Part shown: positions 16,697 through 24,039 of the stretch, in pieces
Position numbering within the stretch: the first letter of the stretch is position 1
Layout: each line of letters begins with the position of its first letter
NCBI RefSeq assembly: GCF_001458315.1
Contig: NZ_CYRX01000031.1
Location: forward strand, 62,001 to 126,000
Direction of reading: 5' to 3'
Origin: Thalassobacter stenotrophicus
GTDB lineage: Bacteria; Pseudomonadota; Alphaproteobacteria; Rhodobacterales; Rhodobacteraceae
Length of the DNA stretch: 64,000 nt
Translations under genes and position numbers: made by a program
Notes under the pieces: model-generated
Seen by the model: the letters and a program-made list of their open reading frames with translations, nothing else
The model's database searches: none
What the model was told of the DNA's origin: nothing

Positions 16697-16699
16697 GCC

Positions 16700-18844
16700 T
16701 CATTCTGCCACCATAAGAAATTGTCGCCGCTTCGACGGTGGCCCGGCTTCAGTGATCTTTACCTTGTCCGATGCAAGCAAATTTTCCATAGCCTGCCGAA
16801 ATGCACGTTTGGTCACCCCCTCTGCTTCCGGGTGCTCTGCAAACACTGCGGGCGCGTAGGTACGCCCCCCTGAATGGTTTACCCTGCGCCCTTGTTCTTG
16901 GGCATGCCGTAAAAATGTCAGGAACAGCCTCTCGGCTTTGGCCGATGCCGCCACGCGGTCTAGCCCAGTGACTGGTGCATCCGCTACAAAAACACCGGCC
17001 TGCCACTTCAGCGTTATCTCAGCGCCTGTGCGGGCATAGTTAGATTTCATTGTTCGGATGACCCGCGCGTCCGGGTTCTGCTCATATCCGTCTTGCACAA
17101 CCCGGCTGAGGTATAGGCGGCTGCGAACGGAATTGTTCCAGCCGGTTGAGCCACTGGTGCCTGTGCCAGAGGCCATGCCCGCCACAGATGGGTGCGCCAG
17201 CATAATCACGGCGCAACGGTGATTAATAGCTAGGCCACGCAGCATCCCAATAAATTGCCGCGCCTGCGCCCGATCATTCTCGTTGCCGGGGAAGTAGTCG
17301 GCTAAGGTGTCGAGCACCAATAAGTCAGGGCAGCCATCCAGAAGTAGTTGGTTGATTGCCTCCAACAGAGGGGTCGCTTGCAGCGTGCCGCCCTTGGCAA
17401 CGGTAGCGAGCAAAGCATCCTCGCCTGCAAGGCTGCGAAGCGTTAGATCGCCGAGATCAGCGAGCGTTGCATTCTCTGCCCGTGTGATATCGGCAAGGCG
17501 ACGGTGTAGCTCTGCTTTGTCATCTTCTGCGGATAGATAAACGGCTTTGCCATGTCGGACGGCGAGGCCCAGCCACGGGCGCTGCAAGGTAGTGCTGACG
17601 GCGAGTTGCAGTGCGCAAAGACTCTTGCCAGTACCGCCATCGCCGCTGAGCAACGTCACGGTATTGGCCGGGATCAGGTCGTGCACATGCCAAACACGCT
17701 CTGGCACCGGCTGCCCCTCCAGATCGCAGGCGCGGAAAATGCCAGATTGGAAACGGTTGATCTGCTCGGCAAACTTATCAGGTCCTTCGGAACGCACTTC
17801 GTTTGCCGTGTCTTTACTCTTGTCCTGCGCTGAAGACGCGACGGTCTTATGCTTGGTGGCGATAGCTGAAAGATTAGCGCCGTTTGCTTCGGCCATCTTG
17901 CATACACTATTCCAAACGTTGCCTTTACTCGGCTTGAAGGTGCGCCACTTCTGAGCCACTTCGCCAGTTCGGTACTTTCCAGACTTGGACGACCAGTCTT
18001 CGGCGATACTCAGCATGTGGTCGCCTTTTTCATGCAACGCCCCGAGAACCTTTATCCATGTGTGATAGTCATCAGTATCGATCCAAGAAATGATCTCCAA
18101 TGCCTCTTCGGGCGTAGTCTCTGTGGCCGCGTGGTAGCCACTACCTGTGTCGACATAAATGCCAGCGGCTGAAGGGTCCCGAATGGCAGTTGTAGCGTGC
18201 CCAGAGAGGGTCTGCTGCTCCCTCTCCTGTCCGTATGTGGCCGACACCCATTCGAGGAAGTTGGCAACCTCTGCAGAGCTGAGGGCGGGCAGTGCGTCGC
18301 AAGTCCCGAGAAACACATCAAGCGGGTTGAGTTTGTTGTTCGCGGCGCCCCAACGATATGGCTTTCCTGTCTCCGGATGGGTGCCGAACGCCACAAACTG
18401 TTGGCCTTTCGACAGGATCTCAACCTTTTCATCCTTCGGTTTGCCATCTTTGCTCACAGGGGCCATCCCAGTCGGGATTTTAGCACTTTTTGCCACCGGG
18501 ACGTTTAGCTCGCTATATCGGAAAAGGTACCCTGTCTTTGGCGCTTGTCCCGTGCGCTGCATCCAGTTGCAGTCCGACGCAGTAAAGCGGCGCAGCCATT
18601 CAAAGCTGATCGCCTCTGCGATGTCTGGGCAATAAACGTCGATGTCACAAAACGCGACACCGCTATCACCGCAACGGATGCCGATGTTTGCGTTTGTTGC
18701 AAAGTCTGTGGGTTGGAAGGTTCGATGCTGCCAATTGGCGATGCGCGGACCTTTCTGCCCGTGTGGAATCGGAATAGGCGCGTAGCCGTTATCAATTAGA
18801 CGCGCGGCCATCTCGGCGGCGGTCTGTGAAGGTTGATTTTGCAT
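16700..18844 (-). CDS. Bifunctional DNA primase/polymerase-helicase of the element
   Basis: About 714 residues that probably start and unwind replication of the element. Residues 10-190 resemble a Prim-Pol domain (NGYAPIPIPHGQKGPRIANW; VAFCDIDVYCPDI with the acidic pair; ILSKGQQFVAFGTHP). A PriCT-like stretch follows (ALEIISWIDTDDYHTWIKVLGAL). A RepA/AAA_25-type ATPase comes next: Walker A LLSGDGGTGKSLCALQL, Walker B DLLVLDTLADYF, and a sensor region VIMLAHPSVAG. The C-terminus (VTKRAFRQAMENLLASDKVKI) is winged-helix-like. The ATG at 18844 gives MQNQPSQ, with a weak ribosome site. Confidence 0.85.
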   Translation of the reverse strand: MQNQPSQTAAEMAARLIDNGYAPIPIPHGQKGPRIANWQHRTFQPTDFATNANIGIRCGDSGVAFCDIDVYCPDIAEAISFEWLRRFTASDCNWMQRTGQAPKTGYLFRYSELNVPVAKSAKIPTGMAPVSKDGKPKDEKVEILSKGQQFVAFGTHPETGKPYRWGAANNKLNPLDVFLGTCDALPALSSAEVANFLEWVSATYGQEREQQTLSGHATTAIRDPSAAGIYVDTGSGYHAATETTPEEALEIISWIDTDDYHTWIKVLGALHEKGDHMLSIAEDWSSKSGKYRTGEVAQKWRTFKPSKGNVWNSVCKMAEANGANLSAIATKHKTVASSAQDKSKDTANEVRSEGPDKFAEQINRFQSGIFRACDLEGQPVPERVWHVHDLIPANTVTLLSGDGGTGKSLCALQLAVSTTLQRPWLGLAVRHGKAVYLSAEDDKAELHRRLADITRAENATLADLGDLTLRSLAGEDALLATVAKGGTLQATPLLEAINQLLLDGCPDLLVLDTLADYFPGNENDRAQARQFIGMLRGLAINHRCAVIMLAHPSVAGMASGTGTSGSTGWNNSVRSRLYLSRVVQDGYEQNPDARVIRTMKSNYARTGAEITLKWQAGVFVADAPVTGLDRVAASAKAERLFLTFLRHAQEQGRRVNHSGGRTYAPAVFAEHPEAEGVTKRAFRQAMENLLASDKVKITEAGPPSKRRQFLMVAE

Positions 18845-18912
18845 TTGGGCCTCAAGGGTTTGCCCAAAGCGCAAAGCGGTGCTAGTTTGTTGGTCTCAAC
18901 CCGACTAACTCC

Positions 18913-18940
18913 CGTCCGCGCTTGTAGCGGGCGTTTTTTT
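18913..18940 (+). terminator. Plus-strand intrinsic terminator with no plus-strand gene
   Basis: CGTCCGC (18913-18919) pairs with GCGGGCG (18927-18933) with one mismatch, followed by seven T on the plus strand. Both flanking genes are on the minus strand, so this would end a short plus-strand transcript antisense to the primase leader. The T run overlaps the alpA stop codon. Confidence 0.5.
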
Positions 18941-19133
18941 ATTTGGGTGTGCGGTTTTCGTCGGCTGCGTTCAGGCCAGCAACATCCCAGCGGCTCATCC
19001 GTCCAGAAAATTGAACGGGTGCCGGGATCTGGCCGCGTTTGACCATGCGGTAAACTGTGACGCGACCGCATCCGTAACGTGCGGCGACTTGCTCGGCGTT
19101 TAGCCAGCGTTGTGGGGATGTTGTGTCAGACAT
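18939..19133 (-). CDS. AlpA-family regulator/excisionase
   Basis: A 64-residue MerR/Xis-type winged helix protein: WLNAEQVAARYGCGRVTVYRMVKRG is the helix-turn-helix, followed by the wing (PAPVQFSGRMSRWDVAGLNAAD). Such proteins switch on excision and replication genes in P4-like phages and PICIs, or act directly as excisionase. GGAG sits upstream of the ATG at 19133. It lies between the integrase pair and the primase gene, the usual AlpA place in satellites. Confidence 0.82.
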   Translation of the reverse strand: MSDTTSPQRWLNAEQVAARYGCGRVTVYRMVKRGQIPAPVQFSGRMSRWDVAGLNAADENRTPK

Positions 19134-19223
19134 AGCAATACTCCATTTGCTTCTGACACTGGAATGAACACATGTATGAGCGTTGGATCTAAGGACAAAA
19201 ATGATATTTGTCCTAAAGGATCT

Positions 19224-19655
19224 TTAGGTGTCCTGCGCTCTCAGCTCATCGTAAAGTTTCCCAAATTCTGGTTCTTTATCCTCAAGGGCCAATTTATAAT
19301 GCCTTTGAATAACCTTATCGACCTTATCGAATGACACCCCGTGGTAATCGGCGATCGACTGCTTTGACTCCATAACGCCTAAGCCGTCACGTAAGTTTCT
19401 GTAGTGACCCCAAAAAAACCATCCTCGTTCTGTATCGAGTGTCTGCTTTTTGTCTTCGTTTTGCTGAAACTTATCAAACTCACGCAAGATTGAGATCAGC
19501 TCATCCCAAATCTCTTTGGTCATGAAGAAGTCAGCGTCTGACGCCATCATATCAGCGAGCAACGCGGTGTTTCTGTAGCCATTTTTTTTGCTAATTTTGT
19601 ACAGATTCCAGAGTACCAAAAGCTCTTGGTATGTCGCGCTATCAGGGTTACTCAT
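19224..19655 (-). CDS. Hypothetical protein translationally coupled to the integrase
   Basis: A 143-residue soluble protein (MSNPDSATYQELLVLWNLYKISKKNGYR) rich in charged and aromatic residues, with no signal peptide or membrane segment. Its ATG overlaps the integrase stop by 4 nt (ATGA), so the two are co-translated. Its AT content is higher than that of neighbouring chromosomal genes, in keeping with foreign origin. The family is not recognised. Confidence 0.55.
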   Translation of the reverse strand: MSNPDSATYQELLVLWNLYKISKKNGYRNTALLADMMASDADFFMTKEIWDELISILREFDKFQQNEDKKQTLDTERGWFFWGHYRNLRDGLGVMESKQSIADYHGVSFDKVDKVIQRHYKLALEDKEPEFGKLYDELRAQDT

Positions 19656-20905
19656 GCCTTCACCCCCGTCACAAAATCATACAGTCGCGCTGCTAGCTCT
19701 GCCCGTTCAGCTGAAGTGTCACCGCGACGGTAGGCAGCGTCGAGCCCCCGCAAGCTATGGTCACAAAAGGCATCGGCGATATGGTCAGGCACCGGTGGCG
19801 TCGCAGCCCTACACCAACCCTTGATCGCGTTCCTAAAGCCGTGCGCTGTCAGATCTGGATCAAACCGCTTCAGCGTCTTTCGGATCGCATTGGGCGTTAT
19901 CGGACCTGTCGTTGTCGGACTTTCAAACACATACTGTTTGTCAGGGTCGGTTCGGAGGGCTTTCAGTCTCTCCAGAAGCGCCTCAGGCAAGCGTAGGGCG
20001 TATTCCCTGCCAGACTTCATCCGGCCCGGAGTGCTGCGGTCCGTACGTGCCGGTACGGTCCACACACCGCTTGCGTCGTTGATGTGTGCCCATTCAGCGT
20101 GGACGATGACACCGATCCTGTGTCCTGTCGTCATTGCCGTCAGGATCGCCAGCTTTGCTGTGTCGCTTGCATCTGTTGTGGCCAACCACTGCCAAAGCTC
20201 AGGCATCCGATCAGGTGCCAAGGTGCCGTGGTGTTTGACCTCGCGTCGCGCCACTGCATCAGAAAAGGCCGATTTACGGGGCGTTGGATCTGCCTCAATA
20301 AGCTCTTTGTTTGCAGCCCGTTCAAAAACAGCCTGAATGTGTCCTAATGCGTGCCCAGCCGTCACTGGCTTGTCACGGAACAAAGGCTCCAAAAGTGCAA
20401 ATATCTCACGCCGCCTAATGTCAGTGATCGGTCGATCCCCTAAAACGGGCTTAATGTGGTGCAGGTGGATTGCTTCAGGGCGGCGACGGCTTGGGCCCTC
20501 CTGCAGCTTGAGTTTGCGGCCCTCGTACCATTCACTCCAAAGCTCATGATAGGTGGGCGCGTTCGTCGCCCCCGTGCAGGCTAAGCCTGCTAGCACCTCA
20601 CCCCTTACTACCGCCTCAAGCTCCGTTGCCGTGTTTGCATTGGCAAACCCTCGGCGCAGCGCCTCCACACCAAAGCCTTCCCGTGCAAGTCGCTTGGCCA
20701 CCGTGGATAGTTCGCGCGCCAATGCAAGCGATGTGTCTGGATAGTCACCCAGCTTGATCCACGTCTTAGCCCGAAAGTAAAAAGCCTTGGCTCCGGATCG
20801 CCAGCCACGAACATATAAGCCGGTTCGACCACCTGTGCCTATCGCCTCACCATCCTTCGCCGGCTTCCATTTACGAATTGCCAGATCTGTTGCTAGTGTC
20901 ATCAT
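19652..20905 (-). CDS. int: Tyrosine recombinase (integrase)
   Basis: About 417 residues. The N-terminal arm-binding part contains FYFRAKTWIKLGDYPDTSLALAREL, typical of phage/P4-type integrases. The core SAM-like domain begins near YHELWSEWYEGRKL. Catalytic residues are visible as Arg in TAMTTGHRIGVIVHAEW, His-x-x-Arg in LTAHGFRNAIKGW, and a distal His and Tyr in CDHSLRGLDAAYRRG. Two ATG codons lie in tandem (20905 and 20902), with AGAGGG just upstream. It is the outermost gene of the element, so attR or attL should lie just beyond it. Confidence 0.9.
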   Translation of the reverse strand: MMTLATDLAIRKWKPAKDGEAIGTGGRTGLYVRGWRSGAKAFYFRAKTWIKLGDYPDTSLALARELSTVAKRLAREGFGVEALRRGFANANTATELEAVVRGEVLAGLACTGATNAPTYHELWSEWYEGRKLKLQEGPSRRRPEAIHLHHIKPVLGDRPITDIRRREIFALLEPLFRDKPVTAGHALGHIQAVFERAANKELIEADPTPRKSAFSDAVARREVKHHGTLAPDRMPELWQWLATTDASDTAKLAILTAMTTGHRIGVIVHAEWAHINDASGVWTVPARTDRSTPGRMKSGREYALRLPEALLERLKALRTDPDKQYVFESPTTTGPITPNAIRKTLKRFDPDLTAHGFRNAIKGWCRAATPPVPDHIADAFCDHSLRGLDAAYRRGDTSAERAELAARLYDFVTGVKA

Positions 20906-21458
20906 GCCCTCTGCGGATACACTCTGGATACACAAAGTGTATGACATTTACAGAATCAGCGAGCAACACTTAGATACACAAATACATATTATCTATTTAT
21001 TTACAGTGGTTTATTGTGGATTTTAGCTGTAGAAACAATTTGGGTATTACTCCCTCAGTCTCCGCCATATTTACTGGTAGTTTTGCGCATATTAACGATA
21101 ACGGCTTTAGAGGTTTTCGACTTTGGTCGTTAATGGCACTGACTGGCTATTGATGCAATTTTATGGCGGCCGCGCTCCATCCGTCAGGCGCAGACAAGCT
21201 CTATAGGGGTTGGCCGCTGGTCATCCGGTGATCCTGACATTTACCACCTATCGCAAAATTAGGACGGACGAGCGCAGAGGGCGTTCTGCTCTAACCGCAG
21301 CAGCAAAGCGTTCTTTTACTTCGTCTCTTATCCAAGATCGTTCATACGATAAACAAATGGACTGATCGGTTGCGCCTTTCGATTTCAGCGAATGCGTACC
21401 CAAACCAATTGATCCACACGACTTTGATAATGACAGTCAGAATAAGAGGAGCGCCGCT
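20906..21458. other. AT-rich gene-free region beyond the integrase
   Basis: About 550 bp with no supported gene. The integrase-proximal part holds the GATACAC repeats and an AT-rich tract (near 20980-21010), a likely place for an attachment core. I looked for a tRNA or tRNA fragment that could serve as the integration target and did not find one. Confidence 0.4.
20916..20982. repeat. GATACAC repeats upstream of the integrase
   Basis: GATACAC occurs at 20916, 20927 and 20973, the last two extended to GATACACAAA. The first two are 11 bp apart, and ATACAC-AAA-GTGTAT at 20928-20942 is a perfect inverted repeat. They may be integrase arm sites, AlpA sites or an int operator. Confidence 0.5.
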
Positions 21459-21986
21459 TTGCATCACGCAAAGACGACCTACCTATCTCATATGGAAGAG
21501 AGCATCGAAACACAGCGCCTGATCCCAGCATGGGAATACGTTGCGGACACCGTGATGGGTGGCAGGTCTACCGGTGATATTAGGGATGAGGTCTATCAGG
21601 GGCGCTCGGCCAACGTGCTGTGCGGGGACGTTTCGCTCGATAACAATGGTGGGTTCGTGCAGATCGCTGCGGATCTAAACGCGGACGGCAGTATCTATGA
21701 CGCCAGCGATTGGGACGGGTTTGAATTGACCACCTGCGGGAACGACGCACCTTATGATTTCCGCCTGCGCACGGATGCTTTGCGCCGTCCTTGGCAATCC
21801 TTTCGGACCGATTTTATCGCGCCCAGCACATGGCAGACCGTGCGCCTCCCCTTTGACCAGATGATCCCGCACAAAACAGATGCGGCATTTGACCCTGCCC
21901 GTCTGCGCCGCATTGGCATCCTTGCGATCGGTCGCGCAATGCGTGCCGAAATCGCAGTTGCCGCCGTGCACCTGTATCGCAGCTAG
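21459..21986 (+). CDS. CIA30-family protein
   Basis: About 175 residues if translation starts at the TTG at 21459, which has AGGAG seven bases upstream; an ATG at 21492 (MEESIETQ) has no ribosome site. The protein shows CIA30 features: WEYVADTVMGGRSTGDI, an NNGGFVQIAADL strand, FRLRTDALRRPWQSFRTDF and WQTVRLPFDQM. The family is named after a complex I assembly factor, but bacterial members are often uncharacterised galactose-binding-like folds. The next gene follows in 9 nt. Confidence 0.75.
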   Translation: MHHAKTTYLSHMEESIETQRLIPAWEYVADTVMGGRSTGDIRDEVYQGRSANVLCGDVSLDNNGGFVQIAADLNADGSIYDASDWDGFELTTCGNDAPYDFRLRTDALRRPWQSFRTDFIAPSTWQTVRLPFDQMIPHKTDAAFDPARLRRIGILAIGRAMRAEIAVAAVHLYRS

Positions 21987-21995
21987 GCTGATAAA

Positions 21996-22205
21996 ATGAA
22001 CGACCCCCTTCTCGACGCTCACCGCAGTGAAATTATCGAAATGGCGCTTTCGGACCACGTGAGCTTTGCCGATATTCAGCGTGAGTATGGATTGGCCGAA
22101 AAACAGGTCAAAGCGCTTATGCGAGAGAGCCTCAAGCCCGGCAGTTACCGCGCGTGGCGCAAACGGGTGCGCGACTTTGGCGACCGCCGCGCGGTCTATA
22201 AATAG
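21996..22205 (+). CDS. TIGR03643-family small protein
   Basis: A 69-residue basic protein with a helix-turn-helix-like part (SFADIQREYGLAEKQVKALMRESL) and a conserved ending (KPGSYRAWRKRVRDFGDR). It matches my memory of the TIGR03643 family, whose function is not known. It forms a short operon with the CIA30 gene and is convergent with the photolyase-like gene. Members are often seen near photolyase or cryptochrome genes, as here. Confidence 0.75.
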   Translation: MNDPLLDAHRSEIIEMALSDHVSFADIQREYGLAEKQVKALMRESLKPGSYRAWRKRVRDFGDRRAVYK

Positions 22206-22262
22206 CTTAGCAACACTTGCGCCCGGATGCGTTTCAAAACCGCTCCGCGATCAACATTATCG

Positions 22263-23504
22263 CTACAGTGAAAACCCAAGAGACGCCAAAACCTTGGGCA
22301 CAGCCTTTTTCATCGCGAAAAAGCCCTTGGTGGCATGCGGCCAAGCCAAAGTGTCGAAATCACGACGAACGGGTATCAACCGGATACCGGCAACATCTAA
22401 ATCCCCCTGCGCGTTGTTCAGGGCCGTCGCGACAGGCCCGACGGTCGCGTACCCCGTGACAACTGTCTTGGTGTTGTGGGCTGCACAGGCCTCAATAATG
22501 GCCTCAGCCCACCTCTTGTGACCAATGATGGGGTTGTCACCACAGGCATCCCGCATCGCCTTGGTCGCAAAGTGATGCGCAACTTCACCTAGGGCGAGCG
22601 GTGATCTGCCTTCTGTCGTGAGCGCGCCTATGGTGGCGATTGGCGCATGCGGCAACGCATGAGCGATCTGCATATCGTCCTCTGTCACCAACAACAAAAA
22701 GTCCCTGGGAACGTCGCCCACACCCACAGCGGCAGGGAGCGGTTTGCGCAAATGCTCGGCTGGGTCCTCAATGGCCTCTACGTTTGTCAGCAACTGATGT
22801 GTGGGGCAAAACCGACCATGTGTGAACTTTGAAATATTCGACACCCGCGCGATGTACGGACGACCCTTTGTTTGTATTCCCGCGACCCACCGCCATGCCA
22901 ACGTGTTTGAGGCAGGATCGCCATCCATCAAATGTCGCAAGAAGAAATCCGCGCCCAATTCCCACGGCAACTTCAGGGTGAAAATCCAGATTGAAGCAAA
23001 CCACATTCGCGCATGGTTATGCAGATATCCAGCTGTCACCAGTTCCTCCGCCCACGTGTCGAAACACGTGATACCGGTTTCACCAGCACAGGCTTGGGCA
23101 TATTGCGCGGCCAGACGGCGGTCTTTTCCCACGCTTTTAAGCTGCCGGCGCAGCCCCGCCTGATAGGCCGGCCAAACGGTTGGGTGGTGCTCCAGCCAGC
23201 CCTTAAAATAAGTCCGCCAAAACACCTCATGGACAAAGCTTTCCGCTTTTTCAAAGCCATGGGTGCGGAGCGTAATGTCCAGAACCTCGCGCTCGGCGAT
23301 CAACCGATGCCGGATCCACGGAGAAAGAGCGGATACATTGGCACGATGCGCAGGGCCAAGATCGTAGTTGCGACACCGGCCATAGAGATCACCCGAACGA
23401 TCCGCAAAGGCCGCAAGCCGCGCCAGCCCCGCCGCGCGGGTTGGTGTGAAATCAGGGCGTTCGGTCTGCATTGCCAGATCAGCGATGAGGTCTTTGGTTT
23501 TCAT
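22263..23504 (-). CDS. Photolyase/cryptochrome-like FAD protein with unusual domain order
   Basis: 413 residues. The photolyase FAD-binding helical domain stands at the N-terminus: PTRAAGLARLAAF, ALSPWIRHRLI, FVHEVFWRTYFKGW, CFDTWAEELVTAGYLHNHARMWFASIWIF and DPASNTLAWRWVAG. About 160 residues follow that look like an alpha/beta domain (FLLLVTEDDMQIAHALPHA; TVVTGYATVGPVATAL; IPVRRDFDTLAWPHATKGF). Normal photolyases have the alpha/beta antenna domain first. Light-driven DNA repair or blue-light sensing is likely, but which one cannot be told. It sits near a Y-family polymerase gene. Confidence 0.75.
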   Translation of the reverse strand: MKTKDLIADLAMQTERPDFTPTRAAGLARLAAFADRSGDLYGRCRNYDLGPAHRANVSALSPWIRHRLIAEREVLDITLRTHGFEKAESFVHEVFWRTYFKGWLEHHPTVWPAYQAGLRRQLKSVGKDRRLAAQYAQACAGETGITCFDTWAEELVTAGYLHNHARMWFASIWIFTLKLPWELGADFFLRHLMDGDPASNTLAWRWVAGIQTKGRPYIARVSNISKFTHGRFCPTHQLLTNVEAIEDPAEHLRKPLPAAVGVGDVPRDFLLLVTEDDMQIAHALPHAPIATIGALTTEGRSPLALGEVAHHFATKAMRDACGDNPIIGHKRWAEAIIEACAAHNTKTVVTGYATVGPVATALNNAQGDLDVAGIRLIPVRRDFDTLAWPHATKGFFAMKKAVPKVLASLGFSL

Positions 23505-23698
23505 GACGTGATGCTCTGAGTGTGATTGCGCAGGTCGGCGGGGCAGAATGGATATCGAGCCTAGATAAAGGGATCAGCTCGCTTGGTGCGCCCTGACGTA
23601 GCAGCGAACACCCAAGCGTCGAGGCCTTCTGCCTGCGACAATCACGCGATTGCCGCCGGCTCATGCGCGCTAACTCTCCCATCAACAAAGAGGCGGAA

Positions 23699-24016
23699 AT
23701 GACAGAAACCAAACCCAAGACAGCAGACCTCGTGTCGCGCTATAGCGTCCTGACCAAAGAGACGATGCCACAGCTCGCGCGCACCAGCCACACACACTGG
23801 CCCGTGCGCAACGACCACTGCTTTCAGCGCATCGTCCTAGACGCTGTTTGTGGCGGTGTCTGGTACGACCATGTGGCACGCCCTGCGTACAAACATCTAA
23901 GGCATGAACAGGCCGTACACGCCGTCGCTCTGTGCGAGGATATTATTGCGGGGGAAGCGGATCTTGCTGCGTTGAATGCGCAATCCTTGGTGTGGCGCGG
24001 CAAGCGGCGTCCTTAA
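23699..24016 (+). CDS. Hypothetical protein, 105 residues
   Basis: A soluble protein from the ATG at 23699 (MTETKPKTADLVSRYSVLTK), with GAGGCGG upstream. It contains HTHWPVRNDHCFQRIVLDAVCGGVWYDHVARPAY, rich in His, Trp and Cys, then a helical end (HEQAVHAVALCEDIIAGEADL). The even spacing of conserved-looking aromatic residues suggests a real domain, but I do not recognise the family. It lies between two DNA-repair-type genes and is convergent with the Y-family polymerase gene. Confidence 0.6.
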   Translation: MTETKPKTADLVSRYSVLTKETMPQLARTSHTHWPVRNDHCFQRIVLDAVCGGVWYDHVARPAYKHLRHEQAVHAVALCEDIIAGEADLAALNAQSLVWRGKRRP

Positions 24017-24039
24017 GTGAAGGCCGGGACATACGCGCC

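Larger units (their letters stand above)
15578..20982 (-). mobile_element. Decayed phage-satellite-like integrated element
   Basis: A block of minus-strand genes: integrase, unknown gene, AlpA regulator, Prim-Pol/helicase, two small unknown genes and a truncated Nu1-like terminase small subunit. An iteron-like array follows the primase gene. No capsid, tail, portal or lysis genes are present. This gene set matches the known layout of PICI- or P4-like satellites, which replicate themselves and redirect helper-phage packaging. The left end is lost at the IS3 element. The right end lies beyond int, but no att site could be fixed. Confidence 0.65.

Noticed and set aside
21000-21458. tRNA gene or fragment as the integration target
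   Set aside because: I looked for a T-loop and acceptor stem near the integrase and saw none; the target remains unknown.
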